A stretch of DNA of 64,000 bases from Arthrobacter terricola (GTDB lineage: Bacteria; Actinomycetota; Actinomycetes; Actinomycetales; Micrococcaceae), in the NCBI RefSeq assembly GCF_004354015.1, contig NZ_SMRU01000008.1, forward strand, positions 1 to 64,000, read 5' to 3'. The position numbers and the translations under genes are program-made. The notes under the pieces are model-generated. The model saw only the letters and a list, made by a program, of their open reading frames with translations, was not told the origin of the DNA and did no database searches. This document shows, piece after piece, positions 50,065-59,186 of this stretch; the stretch's first letter is position 1; each line of letters begins with the position of its first letter.

Positions 50065-50212
50065 CTTGGAACGCGGCCAGATGGTCTGGGTCAACTTCAA
50101 TCCCTCAAAAGGCAGTGAACAGGCCGGGCACCGGCCAGCCCTGGTGATCGCGGACCCTGCCACCATGAAGTCCATCGACCTTTGGCTGCGCGACTTCCTT
50201 GGACTGCCCTGA
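50057..50212 (+). pseudogene. Truncated MazF-like toxin
   Basis: 51 residues, MPDLERGQMVWVNFNPSKGS then EQAGHRPALVIADPATMKSI, the start of a MazF endoribonuclease (usual length about 110). After that point the sequence leaves the family and stops. The C-terminal half, needed for folding and RNA binding, is missing. Probably broken when the fructan locus next door arrived. Confidence 0.75.
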
Positions 50213-50243
50213 TCGGAGCGCGGCAGGACCTGATAGGACTTAC

Positions 50244-51806
50244 TCATCTGTGCGACAGGCCCAAGGCGTGGGTGGGGCGGCGTTCGCGGACGACGGGGGC
50301 AGGCGTCAGAGGGGTGGATGTGAGCCCTATCAGATGCGCGGTCCCGCCGGCAGCGTACACCGAGAGGCCGGTACTCGAGGGATCGGGGAAGATCTGCTCG
50401 GCAAAGGTCACCTCACCTCGCTGGGCGAAGACCTCGACCGAGCCTGCGTCCAGGTAGATCCGGAGGCGCAGCCGGTCGCCCACCAGGCCGACCGGGGCCC
50501 GGTCGGCGGACGGGAACAGCGGATGGAGGTCGGCCCCGGACGCGCGTCGGTCGAGCGTGAGCTCGCCGCGTTCGACGTCGTAGACCAGCCGTGTCCCTTC
50601 CTCGCCCCCCTGCCGGAATACCAACCCGAACTCCGTGGCGGAGCCAGCGTCGAATGTCGCCTCGATCAGGCACGGCTCCGTGCCGCACTCCAGCGGGAGG
50701 GAGCGAACGCCCTCGGGCACATCGAGCAAGCCCAGGGATTGCTTGGGGCCGGAGGATTCGAGTCCGGGCACGACGCGCTGTTCGAGGACGAGGCGGCCTC
50801 CCCGGGCACGGAGGGCGGCCTCGCGGGGAAGGGCCATGGCGCCGCGCCAGGGGGAGGTTGGCAGGCTGCGCGCATAGTCCCAGTTGTTCATCCACCCGAC
50901 GAGGATGCGGCGGTCCTCGGGGGCGTTGTTGTACGAGACGCTCGCGTAGTAGTCCCGGCCGAAGTCGAGCCATTCGTACTCCGTATCAGCAGCGCCGTCG
51001 TCCGCGGACTCGCCGTGGGAGGCGGGAGAGAAGGTGGTGCCGTCGAAGTCGCCCAGGAAGTAGACCGCGGCGGAGCCGCCCTGGCCTTCCTCGCGGTTGA
51101 AGTTGATGATGAGGACCCATTTCACGTCGGCCGGGTCCCCGTTGACAGGGAGGGGGAACATGTCCGGGCATTCCCAGATATGCCCCACTTTGCCCTTGGA
51201 CTCGAAGTCGCTCAGATGGCTCCAGGTGAGTAGGTCGTCGGAGCGGTAGAACACGGCCTTCCGCTCGACCGCCTCGACCGCAACCATGACCCAGTACGAC
51301 CCGGCAGGGCCGGTGTAGCGGAACACCTTTGGGTCGCGGAAGTCGCGCGAGTTCCGGTCCAGTACCGGGTTGCCGTCGTGCTTTGCCCACGTGTCGCCGC
51401 CGTCGAGGCTGTAAGCGAGCGACTGGGCCTGGACCCCGTGGTGCGGAGAGTCCTCCGCGTACGCGCTCGTGTAGACGGCCACGAGCGGAGGTCTGCCAGG
51501 GCCGCCGAAGCCGCTCGTGTTGCCCTCGTCGACCACGACGCTGCCGGAGAAAATCTGTTCCTGGTCGTCGCACGGGATCGCGACCGGACGGTCGCTCCAG
51601 TGGATAAGGTCGGACGAGACCGCGTGCCCCCAGGACATGTTCGCGTGGTCCCTTCCGTACGGATTGTTCTGGAAGAAGAGGTGGTAGAGCCCGCCGGCAT
51701 GGACAAGGCCGTTGGGGTCGTTGATCCACGTGTCGGCGGCCGTGTAGTGGATCTGGGGTCGGTAGGCTTCCTCGCCGAAGGAAGGGGGCGAAGTCGGTTC
51801 GGTCAT
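50244..51806 (-). CDS. Intracellular GH32 fructosidase/levanase
   Basis: 520 residues, no signal peptide. Nucleophile in WINDPNG (Asp30), transition-state residue in RDPKVF (Asp158) and acid/base in ECPDMF (Glu212), then the C-terminal beta-sandwich. It hydrolyses beta-fructosides (sucrose, fructo-oligosaccharides or levan pieces) imported by the ABC system encoded behind it. Last gene of the importer operon, 112 bp after the permease. Confidence 0.95.
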   Translation of the reverse strand: MTEPTSPPSFGEEAYRPQIHYTAADTWINDPNGLVHAGGLYHLFFQNNPYGRDHANMSWGHAVSSDLIHWSDRPVAIPCDDQEQIFSGSVVVDEGNTSGFGGPGRPPLVAVYTSAYAEDSPHHGVQAQSLAYSLDGGDTWAKHDGNPVLDRNSRDFRDPKVFRYTGPAGSYWVMVAVEAVERKAVFYRSDDLLTWSHLSDFESKGKVGHIWECPDMFPLPVNGDPADVKWVLIINFNREEGQGGSAAVYFLGDFDGTTFSPASHGESADDGAADTEYEWLDFGRDYYASVSYNNAPEDRRILVGWMNNWDYARSLPTSPWRGAMALPREAALRARGGRLVLEQRVVPGLESSGPKQSLGLLDVPEGVRSLPLECGTEPCLIEATFDAGSATEFGLVFRQGGEEGTRLVYDVERGELTLDRRASGADLHPLFPSADRAPVGLVGDRLRLRIYLDAGSVEVFAQRGEVTFAEQIFPDPSSTGLSVYAAGGTAHLIGLTSTPLTPAPVVRERRPTHALGLSHR

Positions 51807-51918
51807 GGTCTTCTTTCAGATTGTTCAGCGGGGAAGGGCCCGGGCTCGCCCACGGCGTGGAGCCTGGAGGCACGGTGCGGTCAAGGTCCACGCCGTCGGT
51901 TAGTACGCCGCGTTTGGG

Positions 51919-52770
51919 TCAGCGGAAGGAGCCTGCGGTGACGCCCTCGATGAAGTAGCGCTGAGCGAAGATGAACAGGAGCACGCTTGGGATCATCGCG
52001 AGGACGACCCCGGCGAGGACGACCGAGATCGATCCGGTCCCGAGGTTCCCCTGGAGTCCCACCAGGCCCAGCGGCAGCGTGAAGTTGTCCTGCGACCGCA
52101 GGAAGATCAGCGGCCGGTAGAACTCCGCCCAGAATCCGGAGAAGTTCAGGATCGCCAGCGTCGCGACGGCCGGGCTGGCCATTCTCGCGTAGACGAGCCG
52201 GAACACCTGGAAGTGGGACGCCCCGTCGATGCGGGCCGCCTCGCCGAGCTCCCTGGGCATCTGCATGAAGTACTGGCGCATCAGGAATGTCCCGAAGGCG
52301 CTGCCAAGCGCGGGGATGATCAGGGAGGCGAGGTTGTCCGAGAAGCCGAGGGCGTTCACGATCACGAAGACCGGGATGATGATCGTCTGCAGCGGGACCA
52401 TCATGGTGGCAAGGAACATGGCGAAGATCGTGTTCTTCGCCGGGAACTGGACCATCGCGAACGCGTACCCGGACAGGGTGCAAGTGATTGTCTGCCCGGC
52501 CACGATCAGCACAGTGACGATCGTGCTGTTGAAGAAGAACTGTCCTATCGGGATCTGCGAGAACACGGCGCTGTAGTTGCTGAAGTCGGGCTGCAGCGGC
52601 AGCCACCCGGGCGGGTTCGTGAAGGCCTCGGCAGGGGTGCGCAGCGAGGTCGTGAGCGTCCACAGCAGCGGTCCTAGGGCGAACACCGCGGCTATGACGA
52701 GCACGACGATGCCGATGAGGCTGCCCATCTTGAACGCAGGCCGGCGCCCGGCAGTAACTTGGATTGTCAT
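51919..52770 (-). CDS. Carbohydrate ABC transporter permease (MalG/MsmG type)
   Basis: 283 residues with six helices. The EAA loop is RELGEAARIDGASHFQVFRL, and the last helix precedes FAQRYFIEGVTAGSFR, the usual MalG-family C-terminus. Start 52770 overlaps the other permease by 4 bp (ATGA). Confidence 0.95.
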   Translation of the reverse strand: MTIQVTAGRRPAFKMGSLIGIVVLVIAAVFALGPLLWTLTTSLRTPAEAFTNPPGWLPLQPDFSNYSAVFSQIPIGQFFFNSTIVTVLIVAGQTITCTLSGYAFAMVQFPAKNTIFAMFLATMMVPLQTIIIPVFVIVNALGFSDNLASLIIPALGSAFGTFLMRQYFMQMPRELGEAARIDGASHFQVFRLVYARMASPAVATLAILNFSGFWAEFYRPLIFLRSQDNFTLPLGLVGLQGNLGTGSISVVLAGVVLAMIPSVLLFIFAQRYFIEGVTAGSFR

Positions 52771-53720
52771 TGGTAGAACACCAGCTTCCGTGCGGCGATG
52801 AATTGGAGGCCCGTGATGGCGAGGATGATCAGCAGCAGCACGATCGCGATCGCCGAGGCGTACCCGAACTGAAGGTTCTCGAAGCCGGACTGGTACATCG
52901 TGATCGTCGCTGTCGTGGTCGCGGTGCCCGGCCCGCCCTTGGTCATGATGTAGGGCTGGTCGAACAGCTGCATCGCGTTGATCATCGCCACCACGCTGGC
53001 AAACAGGATCGACGGGCTGATCAGCGGGATCTTCACCCGGAACAGGGTCCGCATCGGGCCGGCGCCGTCGATCGCGGCGGCCTCCAGCACTTCCCGCGGC
53101 ACCGACATCAGCGCCGCGACGAACATGACGAAGGTGAAGCCGACCTGCTGCCACACCGTCACGGCCACGATGGTCACCATCGCGCCCACGGGGCTGGTGA
53201 GCCACGGAACCGACGGCACGCCGAGGAGGTTGAGGTAGTAGTTGATGACGCCGAACTTGGCATCGAACATGTACCCCATGAAGATCGACACGGCCGCCGT
53301 GGAGGCCAGGAGCGGCAGGTAGAACGTGGTGCGGAAGAACGCCTTCGACCACGCGTGTTTCCTCTGGTTGACCAGCACCGCCAGGCCCAGGCCGAGAACC
53401 AGCTGGAGCACGACGATGGCGACGGCCAGGACGAGGGTGACTCCGAAGGATCGGAGCACGGACTGGTCCTGGGCCAGCTGTGCGTAGTTCGCCAGGCCGA
53501 CGAACTTGGGAGGGGTGATCACGTCCCACGACACGAAGGACAGCACCAGGGAGGCGATGATCGGGATGAAGGTGAAGATGGCCACGAACACCACGGCCGG
53601 GGAGATCATCAAGAACCCGAAGATCCCCTCGCGGCGTGCCCCCCGCAGCGCCCCTGGGCGACGGGCGCTGGGGCGCGGCGGCGCGATTGCGGGTTTCAGC
53701 TTTTGAATCTGGGTTGCCAT
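52767..53720 (-). CDS. Carbohydrate ABC transporter permease (MalF/MsmF type)
   Basis: 317 residues, six helices. EAA loop VPREVLEAAAIDGAGPMRTL. With its partner it forms the membrane channel. The start overlaps the binding-protein stop (TAATG). No ATPase gene is in the locus, so a shared MsmK-like ATPase elsewhere must energise it. Confidence 0.95.
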   Translation of the reverse strand: MATQIQKLKPAIAPPRPSARRPGALRGARREGIFGFLMISPAVVFVAIFTFIPIIASLVLSFVSWDVITPPKFVGLANYAQLAQDQSVLRSFGVTLVLAVAIVVLQLVLGLGLAVLVNQRKHAWSKAFFRTTFYLPLLASTAAVSIFMGYMFDAKFGVINYYLNLLGVPSVPWLTSPVGAMVTIVAVTVWQQVGFTFVMFVAALMSVPREVLEAAAIDGAGPMRTLFRVKIPLISPSILFASVVAMINAMQLFDQPYIMTKGGPGTATTTATITMYQSGFENLQFGYASAIAIVLLLIILAITGLQFIAARKLVFYQ

Positions 53721-55117
53721 TAGGAGCCTGCCGCGGCCTTTTCGAAGTCGGACTGCATGCCGTCCAGCGCCGCCTTCGCGTCTCCGGAGGAGATCGCCTG
53801 GGTGGTGCGCTGGTTCAGGGACGTCGCAAGCGCGTTGTAGTACGGCGGGGCCGAGATCGGCACCGATCCGTCAAGCTGGTCGTAGAAGACAGACCAGTTC
53901 GTCGGGCCCGTGGTCTTATACCGGTCTGCGGTCATGAGGGACTTGCGGCCAGGCGTTGTGACGTTGCCCGGGAAGATCAGGTCGAAGCTCTCCGGCTTGA
54001 CCATCATTTTCACGATCTCCCAGGCAAGATCCTTGTTCTTCGAGGAGTTGAAGATGCCGTACCCGCCGGCACCGAAGAGGGACCTGTTGCTCTTCCACGT
54101 CGGGAACTTCTGCACCTCGAAGCTGCCGTCCTTCATCCCCGCGTTGTGGAGTCCGCCGGCCCAGAAGCCGCCGCCGATCGTCATGCCGATGCGGCCGGAG
54201 GAGAACAGGCCCTGCAGGGTCGCCCCGCCCCCGACGTCGGGCGAGGGCGAGAGGCCGGAACGCTGCAGGTCGATGACGTACTCGAGGGCCTCGACCGCGG
54301 CCGCGGAATTCGCCGTCGGGGTTCCCCATTTCCAGCCGCCGCCGCGGCCGGCGACCGCGGACGGCTGGTTCGCGTAGGCCTTGGACCACAGCCAGTCGCC
54401 GCCAGTGTACTTGCCCTCCTCGAGGAGGTTGCCGTTGTTGGCGTACAGGAACGAGGTCCAGCTGCCCCACAGGCGCACGACCCAGTCAAAGGAGTTGACG
54501 TTGCCGCCCGCCCGGGAGATCTTCGTGGCGTAGTTGTGGAAGTCGTCCATCGTCCACCCTGCGGTCGGCGCGCTGAGGCCCGCCTGCTGTACAAGGGAGG
54601 TGTTGTAGAACATGCTGCCCGCGTTGAAGCTGTCCGGGAGCTCGTAGAGATGCCCCTGGAACATCATCGACTCAAGGAGCGCCGGATGGGTGTCGTCGAA
54701 GTAGCTCTGCAGCGACGACAGATCCTTGGTGACGTAGCTGTCCAGCGGGATCAGCAGGTCCTTGGACGCCATGAGCTGCAGGCCCTCGGTGGCGACGCTG
54801 ACGATGTCGGGCGCCGACCCGGACGCGATCTGCGTGAGCACCTTCGCGAGGAAGTCGTTCCAGTCGGTGCCGTTGATGCCCGTGACTTCCAGCTTCGCGC
54901 TCTTGTCCAGCTGGCTGATCTGGGGCTGAAGCGCGTTCTGCAGTGCGGTGGCAGCGCTCTGCTGGCCGAAGAACAGCATCTTAATTGTGCCGCCGGACGA
55001 TGCGCTCCCGGCGGCCGAGGAGCATGCCGCCAAGGAGGCTAGTCCGGCAGCGGCGAGTCCGGCGCCGCCGAATTTCAGCAGGGTGCGCCGATTGATGGAA
55101 GGGTCGAACGTGTTCAC
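53720..55117 (-). CDS. Sugar ABC transporter binding lipoprotein
   Basis: 465 residues. Twin-arginine signal (SINRRTLLKFGG) with lipobox LAAC (Cys about 32), so exported by Tat and lipid-anchored. Then an extracellular solute-binding protein family 1 domain. Given the GH32 neighbours, the ligand is most likely a fructo-oligosaccharide. First gene of the importer operon, divergent from the LacI gene. Confidence 0.95.
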   Translation of the reverse strand: MNTFDPSINRRTLLKFGGAGLAAAGLASLAACSSAAGSASSGGTIKMLFFGQQSAATALQNALQPQISQLDKSAKLEVTGINGTDWNDFLAKVLTQIASGSAPDIVSVATEGLQLMASKDLLIPLDSYVTKDLSSLQSYFDDTHPALLESMMFQGHLYELPDSFNAGSMFYNTSLVQQAGLSAPTAGWTMDDFHNYATKISRAGGNVNSFDWVVRLWGSWTSFLYANNGNLLEEGKYTGGDWLWSKAYANQPSAVAGRGGGWKWGTPTANSAAAVEALEYVIDLQRSGLSPSPDVGGGATLQGLFSSGRIGMTIGGGFWAGGLHNAGMKDGSFEVQKFPTWKSNRSLFGAGGYGIFNSSKNKDLAWEIVKMMVKPESFDLIFPGNVTTPGRKSLMTADRYKTTGPTNWSVFYDQLDGSVPISAPPYYNALATSLNQRTTQAISSGDAKAALDGMQSDFEKAAAGS

Positions 55118-55164
55118 TGTTTCCCGCTCCGCTCTGAGCTAGTTCTGGCCGGGTTCCGCCCGGC

Positions 55165-55245
55165 CAATACGTATTGACGGCACCACCGTACCCGCGCGGC
55201 AGGGCTCGCACAATACGTATTGGGAAAATTCCCCAATACGTATTT
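55165..55245. promoter_or_regulatory. Three LacI operators in the fructan promoter
   Basis: CAATACGTATTG occurs at 55165-55176 and 55211-55222, and CAATACGTATTT at 55234-55245. Each has a CG centre typical of LacI-family sites. Distances are 46 and 23 bp. They fill the gap between the binding-protein and LacI genes. Confidence 0.88.
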
Positions 55246-55278
55246 GCATCTGGCATACTGAGGTTCGAGGGAGGGTCG

Positions 55279-56325
55279 ATGGAGAGCCGAAGAAGTGCAA
55301 AGCAGTCCCGCCGCGTGACCATGAAGGACGTCGCCCGTCGCGCGGGCGTGTCCCAGCCGACGGTGTCGTTCGTCCTCAACGACCGGCAGGACGTCTCGGT
55401 CGCCGCCGAGACGCGGGTCCGGGTGCTGGAGGCTGCCAGGGAGCTGGGCTTCCAGCCCAACCGGGCCGCGCAGTCCCTGCGTTCGAACCGGTCCTTCACG
55501 GTGGGGGTGATCGCCGACCGGGTCGTCTCGCAGCCTTACGCCGGCCAGATCATCCTCGGTGTGCAGCAGGCCGTCCAGTCGTCCGGATACGTGTGCTTCG
55601 TCGTCGAGACCGCCGAGATGCCCGACGGAGGCAAGTCGGCGGTGGAGAGGCTGCTTGCGCAGGGTGTCGCAGGGCTGGTCTACGCCGCCCCCGGGGCGGA
55701 GCCCGTGCGGGCCGCGGAGGCGCCGGAGGACACGCGCATGGTATTCGTCAACTGCTGGCCGTCGAACAGGTCTGACGCGGCGATCGTCCTCGCCGACGAG
55801 TACCAGGGAGGCCGGGACGCCGCAGCCGCGGTGTTCGCCGCGGGCCACCGGCGCGTGGCATTCCTCGGAGGCCCCCAGGACGACTACGCCTGCATGGAGC
55901 GTGCGCGCGGCCTCGACGACGCTGCCCTCGCGGCCGGGCTCGACCCCGCATCAGTCAGCCGCGCGTACGGCACCTACCTCGTTGGTTCGGGCTATGACCT
56001 GACCCTCAAGATCCTGGCCGGGGACCGTCCGACCGCGCTCGTGTGCGGCAACGACCGGATGGCCGTCGGGGCGCTCCTGGCACTCCATTCGGCCGGCCTG
56101 AGCTGCCCGGACGACATCAGCATCGTCGGCTTCGACGACCAGCCGGACCTCGCCGACCAGATGCACCCGCCGCTCACCACAGTGGCGCTCCCTCACCAGC
56201 GGATGGGGTTCGAAGCAGGAAGCCTGCTCCTCGGCCAGGAGGCACCAGCCGGCCGGCATCTCGTCGCCTGTGAATACATCAGCAGGGGATCTCTCGGAGC
56301 CCCACGACCCGAAGGACACCGATGA
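55279..56325 (+). CDS. LacI-family regulator of fructan use
   Basis: 348 residues from ATG 55279 (ribosome site GAGGGAGG). HTH VTMKDVARRAGVSQPTVSFV and ligand domain. It probably represses itself, the following GH32 and the divergent importer through the three operators. Its stop overlaps the GH32 start by 4 bp (ATGA). Confidence 0.94.
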   Translation: MESRRSAKQSRRVTMKDVARRAGVSQPTVSFVLNDRQDVSVAAETRVRVLEAARELGFQPNRAAQSLRSNRSFTVGVIADRVVSQPYAGQIILGVQQAVQSSGYVCFVVETAEMPDGGKSAVERLLAQGVAGLVYAAPGAEPVRAAEAPEDTRMVFVNCWPSNRSDAAIVLADEYQGGRDAAAAVFAAGHRRVAFLGGPQDDYACMERARGLDDAALAAGLDPASVSRAYGTYLVGSGYDLTLKILAGDRPTALVCGNDRMAVGALLALHSAGLSCPDDISIVGFDDQPDLADQMHPPLTTVALPHQRMGFEAGSLLLGQEAPAGRHLVACEYISRGSLGAPRPEGHR

Positions 56326-57800
56326 CTTCAGAGAGCACCCACTTCCGGCCTGCTGCCGGCTATGTCGGAGACGTCATACCGTTCGAGCACGACGGCGTGG
56401 CCTGGCTGTTCTACCTGCTCGACGAACGCCCCGATGCCGCCCCGACGGAACGGGAGGCCGGGATGCCCTGGGCAACCGTCACCACCTCCGACTTCGCACG
56501 ATTCGAGGACCGCGGCGTGGTGCTGCCCTCCGGGGGACGCGCCGCCAGTGACTTCGACTGCTACACCGGCAGCGTCGTGACCGACGACGACGGGCAGCTT
56601 CACCTGTTCTACACGGGGCACAATCCCCGGATCCGCGTCCAGCAGGACGGCTCGCAGGTCGACGCGCAGGTCGTCTGCCACGCCACCTCCGACGATGACC
56701 CCGCCCAATGGTCGAAGCATCCGGAATGGGACTTCGGCGCCCCCGAGGGGTACGCGCCGGGAGACTGGCGCGACCCGTTCGTCTTCCGCACCAGGCCGGG
56801 CGAGCCGTGGCAGATGCTGCTCGCCGCAAGACGCTTGGACGCCCCCTACCGCCGATCGGGGCTCGTGGCGCGCCTGGTCTCCGAAGACCTCGTCCATTGG
56901 CGGGAGGCGGAGCCCCTCTGGGAGCCGCACCGCTTCATCACCCAGGAATGCCCGGACGTGTTCCAGTGGGGCAAGTGGTGGTACCTCGTATACTCGGAGT
57001 TCTCGGACTCCTTCTGCACCCGCTACCGCATCGCGGACTCACCCGAGGGGCCATGGCGCGCACCGGCGGACGACAGCGTCGACGGCCGGGCGTTCTACGC
57101 CGCCAAGACCGTCGAGCTCGACGGCGGACGCTACTTCGTCGGATGGATCGCCACCAAGGCCGGCGAACGCGACGGCTCCCCCTGGCAGTGGGCCGGCACC
57201 ATGTCTGTCCTGCAGGCCCGGCAGCGGCCCGACGGGTCTCTGGCCTTCGACCTGCCGACCTCTGTGAAGGACCTCTACAGCCAATCGACAGACATTGCCG
57301 GAGACCTCAGCCCGACGGACGGGTCGCACGCGCGACCGGGTGCCGGCGCGGCCGACCGGTACAAGGCATGGCTCGGCCCGCTCCTGCCCACCGAGACGCT
57401 CATCCTCGCCGAATTCGACATCCACCCGGGCTCGCAAGCGTGCGGCGTGCTCCTGCGCGCCTCCGACGACGGGGAGCAGGGGTACGCGCTGCGCCTCGAG
57501 CCACAGCGGAACCGGCTCGTGCTGGATCGGTGGCCCCGCGGCCGCACCGGGGACGAGCAGTGGCAGATCGAAGGAGACGTCCCGCACGCCGTCGAGCTCG
57601 AACGTCCCGTGCAGCTCGCGCCCGGCCTCCACCGGATCGAGATCCACCTCGACAGCGACATCTGCGTCGCCGTCGTCGACGGAGAGGTCGCGTTGAGCGC
57701 CCGGCTCTACGACCGCACCAGCGGGCGCATCGGCGTATTCGCCCAGGACGGGGGATTCGACCTCGCCCGGCTCGAGCTCCGCGAACGCGCACTGGCGTAG
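56322..57800 (+). CDS. GH32 glycosidase with a non-canonical nucleophile motif
   Basis: 492 residues, no signal peptide. RDPFVF (Asp151) and ECPDVF (Glu209) of GH32 are intact, but the N-terminal (W)xNDPNG is replaced by GYVGDVIPF (Asp17). The C-terminal beta-sandwich (about 350-490) is present. This is a divergent GH32 subgroup whose substrate may differ from plain sucrose or levan. Translationally coupled to the LacI gene. Confidence 0.9.
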   Translation: MTSESTHFRPAAGYVGDVIPFEHDGVAWLFYLLDERPDAAPTEREAGMPWATVTTSDFARFEDRGVVLPSGGRAASDFDCYTGSVVTDDDGQLHLFYTGHNPRIRVQQDGSQVDAQVVCHATSDDDPAQWSKHPEWDFGAPEGYAPGDWRDPFVFRTRPGEPWQMLLAARRLDAPYRRSGLVARLVSEDLVHWREAEPLWEPHRFITQECPDVFQWGKWWYLVYSEFSDSFCTRYRIADSPEGPWRAPADDSVDGRAFYAAKTVELDGGRYFVGWIATKAGERDGSPWQWAGTMSVLQARQRPDGSLAFDLPTSVKDLYSQSTDIAGDLSPTDGSHARPGAGAADRYKAWLGPLLPTETLILAEFDIHPGSQACGVLLRASDDGEQGYALRLEPQRNRLVLDRWPRGRTGDEQWQIEGDVPHAVELERPVQLAPGLHRIEIHLDSDICVAVVDGEVALSARLYDRTSGRIGVFAQDGGFDLARLELRERALA

Positions 57801-57942
57801 CGCGCCGACGTCCCTCATGGTGGCATTGGCGGATCCGGGTGCACGGGGCGCATGGAACTAGGGTAGTAGTGCTGGGGGATTCCTTCGCCAGCCGGCCCCT
57901 TGTGGCCTGTTGCACACCTCGTTCGGCGCTCGGGAGGCATAG

Positions 57943-58992
57943 TTGTCCAAGGTACAGGGCCAAGGCCGCCGCCCGACGATGCGGGACGTAGCCCGGGCCG
58001 CGGGCGTGTCCCCTGCGGCGGTCTCCCAGGTACTGAATGAACGGCCCGAGGCGCGCATCGGGAAGGAGGCGAGGGCCCGGATTCTTGCTGCCGTCGAAGA
58101 GCTCGGATTCCGCCCGGACATGACAGGGCGTCAGCTGAGGCTGCAGCGGACGCAGACGCTCGGCCTTATCACCGACGAGATCGCCACGTCGCCCTTCGCC
58201 GGACAGATCGTGAGGGCCGCTCACGACGTGGCCTGGGCCAGTGGCAGGCTCGTGTTCCTGGTCAACACCATGGGGGACTCCGACGTCGAGGGAAGGTCGG
58301 TGCGCGGGCTGCTCGACCGGCGGGTCGACGGCCTGCTCTACGCCGCCACGTACGTACGCGGAGTGGACGTGCCTCCGGAGACCGGAGAGGTACCAACAGT
58401 GCTGGTCAACTGCTTTCCCAGCGCGGCATCGCGCGAGCTTCCGGCGGTGGTCCCGGCAGAGAGGCACGGAGGCGGCCTCGCCATCCGCTGCCTTATCGAT
58501 GCCGGGCATCGCGATGTGGTCTACCTGGCCGGCGCCGAACATCTGTGGGCGACCCGGGAGCGCGTGGCGGCCTTCATTGAGCACACCCAGGCCTCTGGCC
58601 TGTCTTCCAGCGGGAGCCCGGTGCTTTACGGCCCCTACACGATCGACTCCGGTTACGACCGGGCGATCGCCGTCTTGGACGCACCCAGGAGGCCGACTGC
58701 CCTTCTCTGCGGCAATGACCGCATCGCGCTCGGGGCCCTGCTGGCGGCGCAGGCCCTCGGACTGGCCGTGCCGCGGGACCTGTCGCTCGTGGGCTATGAC
58801 GACCAGGAGGAGCTCGCGGATCGGATCCGCCCGGCCCTGACCACCGTCAGCCTTCCGCACTACCGCCTGGGAGAGATCGCCACGCGGGCGCTCCTGGGCC
58901 TCATCGAAGGGCAGACTCCGCCGGGGGTGCAGGAAGTGCGCGGCGAACTCATCGAACGCGCCTCGGTCGCATCGCCCCCCTCCCGGCGTTAG
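57943..58992 (+). CDS. Second LacI-family regulator of the fructan locus
   Basis: 349 residues starting at TTG 57943 behind GGGAGG (5-nt gap). HTH PTMRDVARAAGVSPAAVSQV, ligand domain with related layout to the first LacI. It precedes the secreted GH32 gene and probably controls it. TTG starts keep regulator levels low. Confidence 0.92.
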   Translation: MSKVQGQGRRPTMRDVARAAGVSPAAVSQVLNERPEARIGKEARARILAAVEELGFRPDMTGRQLRLQRTQTLGLITDEIATSPFAGQIVRAAHDVAWASGRLVFLVNTMGDSDVEGRSVRGLLDRRVDGLLYAATYVRGVDVPPETGEVPTVLVNCFPSAASRELPAVVPAERHGGGLAIRCLIDAGHRDVVYLAGAEHLWATRERVAAFIEHTQASGLSSSGSPVLYGPYTIDSGYDRAIAVLDAPRRPTALLCGNDRIALGALLAAQALGLAVPRDLSLVGYDDQEELADRIRPALTTVSLPHYRLGEIATRALLGLIEGQTPPGVQEVRGELIERASVASPPSRR

Positions 58993-59186
58993 GGAAGAAC
59001 AGCAGCCCCCCTCTTGCGCTCCCGGCTCCGCATACCCCACACTTTGAGAGGCTGATTAATCGAAATATCAGCGCGAGTTGCACTGCGGGCGCTTCTCCCG
59101 CGCAGGCGCCGGAGAAGCAACAAGAGATTCCGCCCCACGGCAACCGAAGTTCTGGCACTTTCCCCTCTTCAGCAAGGAGGATCCAC

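Noticed and set aside
51919..53529. 536-residue permease fusion
   Set aside because: The frame reads through the other permease in a wrong frame; the true gene starts at 52770 with an ATGA overlap.
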